Source: an uncultured Spirochaetaceae bacterium (GTDB lineage Bacteria; Spirochaetota; Spirochaetia; Sphaerochaetales; Sphaerochaetaceae). Taken from it: 5,407 bases of DNA. The stretch covers positions 1 through 5,407 of the forward strand of contig CAMKAB010000075.1 of NCBI GenBank assembly GCA_946410375.1. Reading direction: 5' to 3'. This document shows positions 1 to 4,938 of the stretch, in pieces. The position numbers were made by a program, and so were the translations under genes. Positions within the stretch are counted from its first letter, which is position 1. Every line of letters begins with the position of its first letter. Under the pieces are notes generated by a model, which had not been told where the DNA came from, did not search any database, and was given only the letters and a program-made list of their open reading frames with translations.

Positions 1-34
1 TTCACTGATGATGCGTACGGGCTGTGCTTGCGAA

Positions 35-60
35 TCAATCAGGTTTGTCAATCAGGTTTG
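35..60. repeat. 13-bp perfect tandem duplication
   Basis: The unit TCAATCAGGTTTG occurs twice head to tail, at 35-47 and 48-60, without mismatch. A 13-bp unit is not a multiple of three, so if this is the end of a coding region the duplication changes the frame. It could be a simple slippage product or a pair of binding sites; nothing in the sequence decides between them. Confidence 0.85.
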
Positions 61-129
61 TAAAAGCGGAATAAAACGTTTCGTGTTTGAAATCGCAGCT
101 CATACATAATATGCAATAAGCAGAATCCG

Positions 130-147
130 CTAAGGGTGTACCCTTAG
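130..147. repeat. Hairpin 1, possible weak terminator of an upstream gene
   Basis: CTAAGGG (130-136) pairs perfectly with CCCTTAG (141-147) around the four-base loop TGTA. The bases after it on the + strand (148-157) are T-rich, with seven T in ten, so it could end transcription from a gene left of the window. The T-tract is interrupted by G and C and itself forms the left arm of the next hairpin, so the terminator reading is weak. A dyad operator is an equal alternative. Confidence 0.45.
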
Positions 148-170
148 TTGTGTTCTTGACAGAACACAAC
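147..170. repeat. Hairpin 2, 10-bp perfect inverted repeat around TTGACA
   Basis: GTTGTGTTCT (147-156) is followed by loop TGAC (157-160) and the exact reverse complement AGAACACAAC (161-170). It shares its first base with the previous hairpin, so the two form a tandem pair. The sequence across the loop is a perfect TTGACA (156-161), the consensus -35 hexamer, but no matching -10 lies at the right distance. No T-tract follows on either strand, so this is not a classic terminator. A protein-binding dyad or a structured 5' leader for the LpoB-like gene is possible. Confidence 0.7.
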
Positions 171-267
171 CAAAATGAGACTTCCTAAAGCTTAAGTAAA
201 TAATGAGCATAGAAATCGGTTTTGAAGAATTGTCTCGTTGATGAATGAGAATTCCGGGAGAGGAATA

Positions 268-274
268 AAAGGAG
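268..274 (+). promoter_or_regulatory. Ribosome binding site that fixes the LpoB-like start
   Basis: AAAGGAG ends five bases before the ATG at 280. The same frame is open further upstream, with TTG at 238 and ATG at 241, but those have no purine-rich site before them and would put 13 to 14 polar residues before the signal peptide. The ATG at 280 gives a standard lipoprotein leader. Confidence 0.85.
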
Positions 275-279
275 TGTTC

Positions 280-888
280 ATGAAGATTAAATGGTGCATT
301 TTAATGATTTTGATTGCTGTTATCGGATTGTCTTCCTGTCAAACGACATATTCCGTGCAAAGAGTGGATAAGAGCGCGGAATTGGACATTACGGGAGAGT
401 GGAGCGCAACGGATGTCGAGATGGTATGTAATGATATTATATCTTCCTGCACTAATGCGGCTTTCTTTACCTCCTACAAAAATACAAAACGGAGAAACCC
501 GATAATTAAAATCGGAAGATTCAGAAATCAAAGTTCGGAACATATAGACGCTTCCATTATAACAAACAAACTCAGAAATGCGATTTTAGACAGTGGAAAA
601 GCGGATTTTGTAGCAGATAACGTATCTGTAGAAGAACTGAGGGATGAACGCTTGATGCAAAGCGAATGGGCAGGTTGGGAAACGGCGAAAAATATTGCAA
701 ACGAGGAAGCGGCGGATTTCATGATACAGGGCTCTATTAAGTCTTTGGTTCAAAAGAACGGAAATCTTACCGTTCGCACTTATTATGTGAATGCGGAAAT
801 CGTGGATATTGAATCGGGAAGAATTGTCTGGACAGTGGAAAATGACAGAATAAGCAAGATTATAAAAAAGCCCAATTACAGGTGGTAA
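280..888 (+). CDS. LpoB-like outer-membrane lipoprotein (putative penicillin-binding protein activator)
   Basis: Encodes 202 residues. Residues 1-20 form a lipoprotein signal peptide (M-K-I-K, hydrophobic stretch, lipobox L-S-S-C with Cys20), so the mature protein should be lipid-anchored. The body matches the LpoB family in order: G-x-W at 39-41 with Asp45; a strand and turn I-x-R-F-R-N-Q-S-S (78-86) ahead of helix T-N-K-L-R-N-A-I (95-102), which resembles the N-N-R-T and T-E-T-L-R-N-A-L segments of E. coli LpoB; A-D-F-M-I-Q-G (145-151); and I-E-S-G-R-I-V-W (177-184), resembling T-G-E-I-I-W in E. coli. Known: E. coli LpoB is an outer-membrane lipoprotein that activates the peptidoglycan synthase PBP1b. 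Inferred: a similar role here, but the linker between Cys20 and the fold is far shorter than in E. coli and lacks its Pro-rich stretch, so reach across the periplasm is doubtful. It lies upstream of the COG3014 gene in the same direction. Family membership is likely; function is not established. Confidence 0.82.
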   Translation: MKIKWCILMILIAVIGLSSCQTTYSVQRVDKSAELDITGEWSATDVEMVCNDIISSCTNAAFFTSYKNTKRRNPIIKIGRFRNQSSEHIDASIITNKLRNAILDSGKADFVADNVSVEELRDERLMQSEWAGWETAKNIANEEAADFMIQGSIKSLVQKNGNLTVRTYYVNAEIVDIESGRIVWTVENDRISKIIKKPNYRW

Positions 889-963
889 CAAGCGTAGCGG
901 ACATTAAACCGGGAAAAGGGGTATTTCAAAATCGCACAGATAAAGGAAAGTCTGAAAAGACGT

Positions 964-1007
964 CTTGCCCGGTGCTGCGCTCCGATGAAGCGCGAAGATA
1001 AGGCAAG
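964..1007 (+). repeat. Two-tier stem-loop inside the 117-bp element
   Basis: CTTGCC (964-969) pairs with GGCAAG (1002-1007). Inside it GCGCT (977-981) pairs with AGCGC (989-993) around the loop CCGATGA. The two stems are separated by internal loops of seven and eight bases. This GC-rich hairpin stands out from the AT-rich surroundings. Confidence 0.55.
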
Positions 1008-1008
1008 T

Positions 1009-1030
1009 GCGGAATATTCCGCTTTATTTT
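1009..1030 (+). terminator. Possible intrinsic terminator after the LpoB-like gene
   Basis: GCGGAATATTCCGC (1009-1022) is a perfect 14-base palindrome, which folds as a GCGGA/TCCGC stem with a four-base ATAT loop, and is followed directly by TTTATTTT (1023-1030). The stem is short, so termination may be partial, which would allow some readthrough into the COG3014 operon. The T-tract overlaps the right arm of the outer inverted repeat (1026-1037), so long-range pairing would compete with it. Confidence 0.45.
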
Positions 1031-1041
1031 GAAAAACACTA

Positions 1042-1064
1042 CAGGATTTCAAAAAAAAGTCCTG
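1042..1064 (+). repeat. Leader hairpin just upstream of the COG3014 gene
   Basis: CAGGATTT (1042-1049) pairs with AAGTCCTG (1057-1064), with one G-U pair (U1047 with G1059), around a seven-base loop. It is followed by A-rich sequence, not T, so it is not a terminator on this strand. Its left arm and loop (1047-1054) could instead pair with 1027-1034, giving a mutually exclusive fold. TCCT at 1060-1063 is also complementary to the AGGA of the downstream ribosome binding site (1088-1091). Confidence 0.45.
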
Positions 1065-1097
1065 AAAAAATAATTTTATGTTGAAAAAGGAGTAAGT

Positions 1098-2549
1098 ATG
1101 GAGAAATTTTTTTTTAAAAAAGTTTCAGCTTTACTGTTGGTTCTTGTTGTTGCGGCGTTGCTTCTTTGCTCTTGCGCAACTGCTAAAATGAAGAAGAATG
1201 TTGATAAACAGAATGAAGCGAAAGCGATGCTTATCGCCGGTGACATCGGAAAAGCGAAACAGGAGATTGCGGCTTCTAAGGAAGCATATAAGGATGAACT
1301 GGTGTATCTCGCAGATATGGGGTGGCTCTGTTATTATAACGGAGATTACAAAGAAGCGATTAAAAACCTTTTGCAGGCGGAAAAATTAGCGGAAGAGAAA
1401 AGGGTTAAATCCTTTTCGGACGGGCTGGAGAAGGCTGTGGCGAGCGATAGCGCGGCGGATTATGTGCTGGAGAACTATGAAGATGTGTATATCAATCTCT
1501 GTCTGGCTCTTTGCTACTATGAGATCGGGGAAAAAGATGAAGCCTTTGTGGAAATCAGAAAAGTTAATACGAAGCTTGATAATATGACTTTGAATGAAAA
1601 AGAACAGCTTTCCAAATTCAAAAAAACGGTATTTGCCATTTCTCCTGATGCTATGGGAGCCTATGAAGAAATAAAACAGGGTAAGGAGAGAGAATACACC
1701 GCTTCTTCATTAGCAAGTTTTTTGAGCATGAGATTTAACAGCGCAAGCGGAGACTCTGACACTGCCGGTTATACCGATGCGAAGAATCTTTATGATAATT
1801 TCGGAATACAGGCGGAAGAAGACGATATTGAAACGCCGAAAAACAAAGCTCGTGTGAATCTTGTCTCTTTGGAGGGGTTGATAGCTAATAAGGAAGAGAA
1901 ATCAACCGTGGCATCTACATCCATCGTGTTAGCCAATATTGAAAAATTATTGAACATAGCCGGAGTATCTCCGGAAGCTATTGCAAGCAAGGTCGGTTTT
2001 ACCGGAGGACCTTTCGGGCACAAGGTGGCATGGCCTGTTTTGAACAACGGGATGGATTCTTCGGTTGTTTCAACCAGAATCATCTGTTCCAACGGACAGA
2101 GCGCAAAAGCGGAAATCATAGAGAATATGAATGATACGGCTTCTTCCGCATTGGTGTTTAAGGCTCCGAGCAACTATTTGCGAAGTTATTACAGAGGTTA
2201 TATGAAAAACGTAGCCGGAATTGCAGCGGCTGTGGCTGCTGAGTACGGAGCGTATGTTGCGGCGGATAAAATTTCCAATAGTTTTGCGAAAAAAGCGGCG
2301 CTTGCAAGTGCAGGTGTGGCTTTCCAAGCCGCTTTAAGCAAGCTTCAGAACACGGAAGCGGCGGACTTGCGCATGGTTTCGTTTATGCCGGCTAAAATAT
2401 CCGCAGCCGGATTGACGTTGGAGCCGGGAGTGTACGATTTCACCGTTGAATACACGTTGACTAGCGGGAAAAAAGTTACTCGCGAGTTTAACAAAGTGAA
2501 TGTTAAAGCGGATGAACTTAATTTGATTATTTCCAATTGTACAAAGTAA
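1098..2549 (+). CDS. COG3014-type lipoprotein with TPR-like helices
   Basis: Encodes 483 residues. The ATG follows AAGGAG (1087-1092) at five bases. Residues 1-26 are a lipoprotein leader with lipobox L-C-S-C; Cys26 is the likely lipidated residue, although Cys24 is close. Residues about 36-98 and 120-160 form amphipathic helix pairs of TPR character, for example the G-W-L-C-Y-Y-N-G-D-Y-K-E-A stretch at 75-87 and L-A-L-C-Y-Y-E-I-G-E-K-D-E-A at 136-149. The C-terminal half carries blocks I associate with the COG3014 family: G-P-F-G-H-K-V-A-W-P-V-L (304-315), an Ala/Gly-rich segment (about 371-413), and A-D-L-R-M with a L-E-P-G-V-Y-D-F-T-V sheet region (422-450). Known: such proteins recur beside LpoB-like and LPP20-like genes; their biochemical role is not established. 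Inferred: an envelope scaffold. The coding start contains T9 then A6 (1107-1121), a possible slippage site. It heads a tight operon of four genes. Confidence 0.8.
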   Translation: MEKFFFKKVSALLLVLVVAALLLCSCATAKMKKNVDKQNEAKAMLIAGDIGKAKQEIAASKEAYKDELVYLADMGWLCYYNGDYKEAIKNLLQAEKLAEEKRVKSFSDGLEKAVASDSAADYVLENYEDVYINLCLALCYYEIGEKDEAFVEIRKVNTKLDNMTLNEKEQLSKFKKTVFAISPDAMGAYEEIKQGKEREYTASSLASFLSMRFNSASGDSDTAGYTDAKNLYDNFGIQAEEDDIETPKNKARVNLVSLEGLIANKEEKSTVASTSIVLANIEKLLNIAGVSPEAIASKVGFTGGPFGHKVAWPVLNNGMDSSVVSTRIICSNGQSAKAEIIENMNDTASSALVFKAPSNYLRSYYRGYMKNVAGIAAAVAAEYGAYVAADKISNSFAKKAALASAGVAFQAALSKLQNTEAADLRMVSFMPAKISAAGLTLEPGVYDFTVEYTLTSGKKVTREFNKVNVKADELNLIISNCTK

Positions 2550-2558
2550 TTATATTAT

Positions 2559-3542
2559 ATGCGAAAAATATTTTGTATTATCTTATTTGTTTTGTTTTTT
2601 GTTCAGGCGGGGCTCTTTGCGGAGCCTGCCTGGATAAAAAATCCCTACTCCGAGCACCCAAGAGATGCATATCTTTGCGGTGTGGGGTTCGGTGTAAACC
2701 AATCGGATGCGGATATTGCTGCGAAAACGGAGATAGCGGGGTTCTTCGGCACCGCTATAGATTCCGAAAGCGAGGTGTATTCTTATTCTGCGGAAAGTCA
2801 GGGTAGCGTTTATTATGCGGACAGTATGGAAACGAAATCGATTCAAAGAATTTCGGAAAACGAAATTGCCGGCATGGAAATAGCAGCCAGATACTCCGAT
2901 AGCAATGGATTTTATGCTTTAGCGGTGTTAAATAAACGGAATTCATCTTTGTATTACGAGGCTAAAATTTTGGCGTTGCAGTCCGAGCTCGTCAGCCTGA
3001 AAAACAGTATCTTAAGCAGAGGAAGCGATCTTGCGAAAATGTATGATTACGCGGCTTATCGTGATAAATACGAACTGTATAGCAAGTATATCAAAATTGT
3101 AACTGCGCTAATGCAGTCTGTTCCCGTATATTTAAATCCGGGCATCGCAGATCCGATGATCCTGGAAAGAGATGTGTTTGATAATATGGCTTTTTCAGTT
3201 TCGGTAAGCGGGGATGCGAACGGAGAGATAGAGGCTGCGATAAAAACGGTTCTAACCGACATGGGATTTGCAGTGACTCGGAGCTCCTCGCGATACGCTC
3301 TGAATGCGATTGTCCGTATGGAAGAGGTCGTTTTGGGTTCCAATCCCAATAAATTTGTAAATTACGGCATTTCCATCGCTCTTTCGGACAGGGGAACAGG
3401 CAGAACGTATTATTCGTTTAATAAGGGCGGCAGGGAAGGCCAGCGTACTATGAACGTCGCTCGTTCAAAAACGATTTATGATATCGTGAAGATTGTAAAA
3501 GAAGATTTCGCAAGGGATTTCAGAAAGAATCTGTTTAATTGA
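2559..3542 (+). CDS. LPP20-like periplasmic protein with an extra C-terminal domain
   Basis: Encodes 327 residues. Residues 1-21 are a signal peptide ending L-F-A before E22-P-A-W, so cleavage by signal peptidase I is likely; there is no lipobox Cys despite the lipoprotein name of the family. The LPP20-like core spans about 22-128: P-A-W at 23-25, G-V-G-F-G at 41-45, a helix with spaced Ala residues (51-63) and F-Y-A-L-A-V-L at 118-124. A long helical section follows (about 130-190). Residues about 211-327 look like a second alpha/beta domain, with S-V-S-V-S-G-D at 213-219, D-M-G-F-A-V at 234-239 and a closing helix. This second domain is not usual for a minimal LPP20 protein, and I cannot name it with confidence. 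The ATG is the only start in this frame after an in-frame stop and lies nine bases after the previous gene. No Shine-Dalgarno is visible, so translation probably depends on coupling to the COG3014 gene. Function unknown. Confidence 0.75.
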   Translation: MRKIFCIILFVLFFVQAGLFAEPAWIKNPYSEHPRDAYLCGVGFGVNQSDADIAAKTEIAGFFGTAIDSESEVYSYSAESQGSVYYADSMETKSIQRISENEIAGMEIAARYSDSNGFYALAVLNKRNSSLYYEAKILALQSELVSLKNSILSRGSDLAKMYDYAAYRDKYELYSKYIKIVTALMQSVPVYLNPGIADPMILERDVFDNMAFSVSVSGDANGEIEAAIKTVLTDMGFAVTRSSSRYALNAIVRMEEVVLGSNPNKFVNYGISIALSDRGTGRTYYSFNKGGREGQRTMNVARSKTIYDIVKIVKEDFARDFRKNLFN

Positions 3543-3550
3543 AAATTCCG

Positions 3551-3556
3551 AGGAGG
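3551..3556 (+). promoter_or_regulatory. Strong ribosome binding site for the second LPP20-like gene
   Basis: AGGAGG ends four bases before the ATG at 3561 and lies in the 18-bp gap after the previous stop. It contrasts with the preceding gene, which has no recognisable site. Confidence 0.85.
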
Positions 3557-3560
3557 ATAA

Positions 3561-4136
3561 ATGAGAAGAATTATCGTTTGTGTTTTGTTGTTTGCAGTGT
3601 TGTCGACTGCGTTGTTAGCAGCGAAAGACATACCGCAGTGGATTTATGAAGACTCGTTGTCGGATGGAGAATATCATTACGAGTGGGGAAGCGCGAAACA
3701 GGGCAATATGCAACAGTCCATAAAACGCGCAAAAGCGGCGGCAAGGGATAATATCGCCGAATGGGTGAAAACCTGTGTGCATGAGATTGTTCTGTCTTAC
3801 TATAACGAAGCCGGAGAGGCGGACTATGCGAAACAGGCTATGGATGTTTTTGAAAATCTCAGCATTCAGCATGCGAATGCGATTTTAACCGGAACTGAAC
3901 AGGTGGAAATGTACTTTGATAAAAACGGGGATTTCGATAAACCCGGAACGGTGTATATCCTTATGAGGATTCCTGTCGCGAATATAAAAAGCGAACTTTC
4001 GGGAATTGCGAAAGATTCGAATGTTCAAAAATCTTTTAAAAAGAGCGGTTCAGCTAAAGAAGCCAATGAAATGCTCAATGCCGCAATAGACAAATATTTC
4101 GCATTGAATAACGAAAAGGATGAAAATGAGCTGTAA
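3561..4136 (+). CDS. Short LPP20-like periplasmic protein
   Basis: Encodes 191 residues. The signal peptide is M-R-R followed by a hydrophobic stretch and A-L-L-A-A, with cleavage near residues 20-21 and no lipobox. The mature protein starts with I-P-Q-W (24-27), the P-x-W mark of the family, then Y-H-Y-E-W-G-S-A (38-45) in place of the usual G-x-G strand, and an Ala-rich helix K-R-A-K-A-A-A-R-D-N-I (55-65). The strand V-Y-I-L-M-R-I-P (131-138) matches the last core strand of LPP20-like proteins. The tail (about 150-191) is charged and helical. Unlike the upstream paralogue it has no second domain, so it represents the minimal fold. It lies in an operon 18 bp after the previous gene and overlaps the next by 11 bp. 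A specific function cannot be assigned; a periplasmic partner of the two lipoproteins is my inference. Confidence 0.72.
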   Translation: MRRIIVCVLLFAVLSTALLAAKDIPQWIYEDSLSDGEYHYEWGSAKQGNMQQSIKRAKAAARDNIAEWVKTCVHEIVLSYYNEAGEADYAKQAMDVFENLSIQHANAILTGTEQVEMYFDKNGDFDKPGTVYILMRIPVANIKSELSGIAKDSNVQKSFKKSGSAKEANEMLNAAIDKYFALNNEKDENEL

Positions 4137-4821
4137 GTCCGGTTTTCGCAGAGGGGATGTTCCATTATTCAATGTGCATTTAACAAAAATTATTACGATA
4201 TTGTTCGTTTTGTTTTGCTGCTCTCTTTTTTGCGCATACGGTGCAGGCGAGGTCCCTCTTTGGGTGTCTGTTCCTCCGCAGGAAGAGGGCAAAATTTTTA
4301 ATATCGGATTTTCCGGTGTCCGAAATATTTCGGTTGCGAAAAAAGAAGCAACGGCTCAGGGGCGTTCTTTATTATGCGGAAAAATCGCAAAAGCCATAGA
4401 ACCGTATCTTGCTCCCGTACAGGATGAGGACTTCGCCTATTATGAGGAACATGAGGATGCCTTTTCTTTTCTGTTCTTGCAGATGATCATATCAAAAGTG
4501 AATACGGAACAAGTATATAGAGATGAAAACGGAAATACCTATGTTTTGGTTTCAATAAAGGCTTCCGATGTGGAATCGCAGTATCTGAATCTGATTCAAA
4601 AAAGAATTGATAGAGTAGATTCGCTTATCTCTCAGACAGAGGATAAGCGTGCGGACTTGCTTAAAAAACTTGGTGTAAACTTTGAAAATGAGCAAGACGA
4701 GCAAATTGAAGAGATAAAACGCATTGTAAACGAAAAGGTCGAAAAAGTTATAACTCGTCTTTTAATCGCACGGAATGAATACGAAAGCAGAATGGAAACG
4801 GATATCATCGGCTTGCTGTGA
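4126..4821 (+). CDS. LPP20-like exported protein with a C-terminal coiled coil
   Basis: Encodes 231 residues. I chose the ATG at 4126 over the ATG at 4120 because AAAGGA (4115-4120) ends five bases before it; the overlap with the previous gene is then 11 bp, which suggests translational coupling. The leader is odd: a 21-residue polar start, then hydrophobic residues 22-39 containing C-C-S-L-F-C and ending A-Y-G-A. No Cys has an acceptable lipobox (Phe precedes Cys36), so signal peptidase I or an uncleaved anchor is likely. A GTG at 4174 would give a shorter leader but lacks a well-placed binding site. The LPP20-like core runs from V-P-L-W (43-46) through N-I-G-F-S-G (59-64), an Ala-containing helix (70-90) and T-Y-V-L-V-S-I-K-A-S-D-V (138-149). 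Residues about 155-225 are highly charged and helical, a probable coiled coil that could mediate oligomerisation. It is the last gene of the operon. Function unknown. Confidence 0.72.
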   Translation: MSCKSGFRRGDVPLFNVHLTKIITILFVLFCCSLFCAYGAGEVPLWVSVPPQEEGKIFNIGFSGVRNISVAKKEATAQGRSLLCGKIAKAIEPYLAPVQDEDFAYYEEHEDAFSFLFLQMIISKVNTEQVYRDENGNTYVLVSIKASDVESQYLNLIQKRIDRVDSLISQTEDKRADLLKKLGVNFENEQDEQIEEIKRIVNEKVEKVITRLLIARNEYESRMETDIIGLL

Positions 4822-4938
4822 GGAGGAGGGATTTGCTTTTTTTCGGGAAATCGATTTGAGAAATATCCTGAGTGATGAAAGCTATGAAAGTATCATTTAA
4901 TTGTTATTTTTCTTTGTTTTCAGTAGGATTATCAACAA
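4822..4938. other. Gap with an orphan Shine-Dalgarno before the NERD gene
   Basis: GGAGGAGGG (4822-4830) follows the stop of the last LPP20-like gene, yet no usual start lies five to nine bases downstream. The only nearby start is TTG at 4833, too close and giving eight codons. No terminator is visible: the palindrome AAATCGATTT (4848-4857) lacks a T-tract after it. A weak promoter-like pair, TTGTTA (4901-4906) and TAGGAT (4924-4929) with a 17-base spacer, could serve the NERD gene, but each box matches consensus at only four of six bases. A 28-codon frame (4875-4961) without a good binding site crosses the start region of the NERD gene. Confidence 0.5.

Larger units (their letters stand above)
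1..279. other. Upstream intergenic region without a supported gene
   Basis: No reading frame here can be assigned to a product. Two + strand frames are open from the left edge and stop at 61-63 and 107-109, so one could be the tail of a gene outside the window, but the peptides are too short to judge. The region contains a 13-bp tandem duplication (35-60) and two adjacent inverted repeats (130-147 and 147-170), listed separately. I see no convincing -35/-10 pair. A perfect TTGACA lies at 156-161, but nothing like TATAAT follows at 16 to 18 nt. The ribosome binding site of the first gene is at the end (268-274). Confidence 0.6.
921..1037. repeat. 117-bp element bounded by near-perfect 12-bp inverted repeats
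   Basis: GTATTTCAAAAT (921-932) pairs with ATTTTGAAAAAC (1026-1037) at 11 of 12 positions; the mismatch is A923 against A1035. Three internal hairpins lie between the arms, so the RNA could fold as a multibranched structure. The form also fits a miniature inverted-repeat element, although I see no target-site duplication in the flanks. Whether it is repeated elsewhere in the genome cannot be told from one window. Confidence 0.5.
889..1097. other. Structured intergenic region between LpoB-like and COG3014 genes
   Basis: No gene is seen in these 209 bases. They are dense in inverted repeats. An outer 12-bp arm pair (921-932 with 1026-1037, one mismatch) encloses a small GTCT/AGAC hairpin (950-961), a larger stem-loop (964-1007) and a terminator-like palindrome (1009-1022). 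A further hairpin (1042-1064) sits just before the ribosome binding site of the next gene. The arrangement could be a terminator plus leader, a structured regulatory RNA, or a small non-coding repeat element with terminal inverted repeats. A weak -10-like AATAAT is at 1069-1074, without a good -35. Confidence 0.6.

Noticed and set aside
1..170. CRISPR array or tRNA at the left edge
   Set aside because: The 13-bp units have no spacers and the hairpins do not form a cloverleaf with the required conserved positions.
156..184. Promoter based on the perfect TTGACA at 156-161
   Set aside because: The bases 16 to 18 nt downstream (about 178-185) show no resemblance to TATAAT, and the hexamer is explained as the loop region of an inverted repeat.
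238..279. Upstream extension of the LpoB-like gene from TTG 238 or ATG 241
   Set aside because: No ribosome binding site precedes these codons, and the extra 13 to 14 polar residues would spoil the lipoprotein signal peptide. ATG 280 has a well-spaced AAAGGAG.
586..891. Minus-strand open frame of about 100 codons opposite the LpoB-like gene
   Set aside because: It lies wholly over a well-supported gene with family motifs and has no recognisable protein features.
1790..2173. Minus-strand open frame of 127 codons opposite the COG3014 gene
   Set aside because: It is a shadow of the + strand gene, has no ribosome binding site worth naming, and its translation matches nothing I recognise.
2537..2806. 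Plus-strand 89-codon frame overlapping the start of the first LPP20-like gene
   Set aside because: The other frame gives a signal peptide and the LPP20 P-x-W and G-V-G-F-G motifs; this frame gives a Cys/Arg-rich sequence without family features.
4848..4857. Palindrome AAATCGATTT as the operon terminator
   Set aside because: There is no loop, the stem is AT-rich and no T-tract follows.
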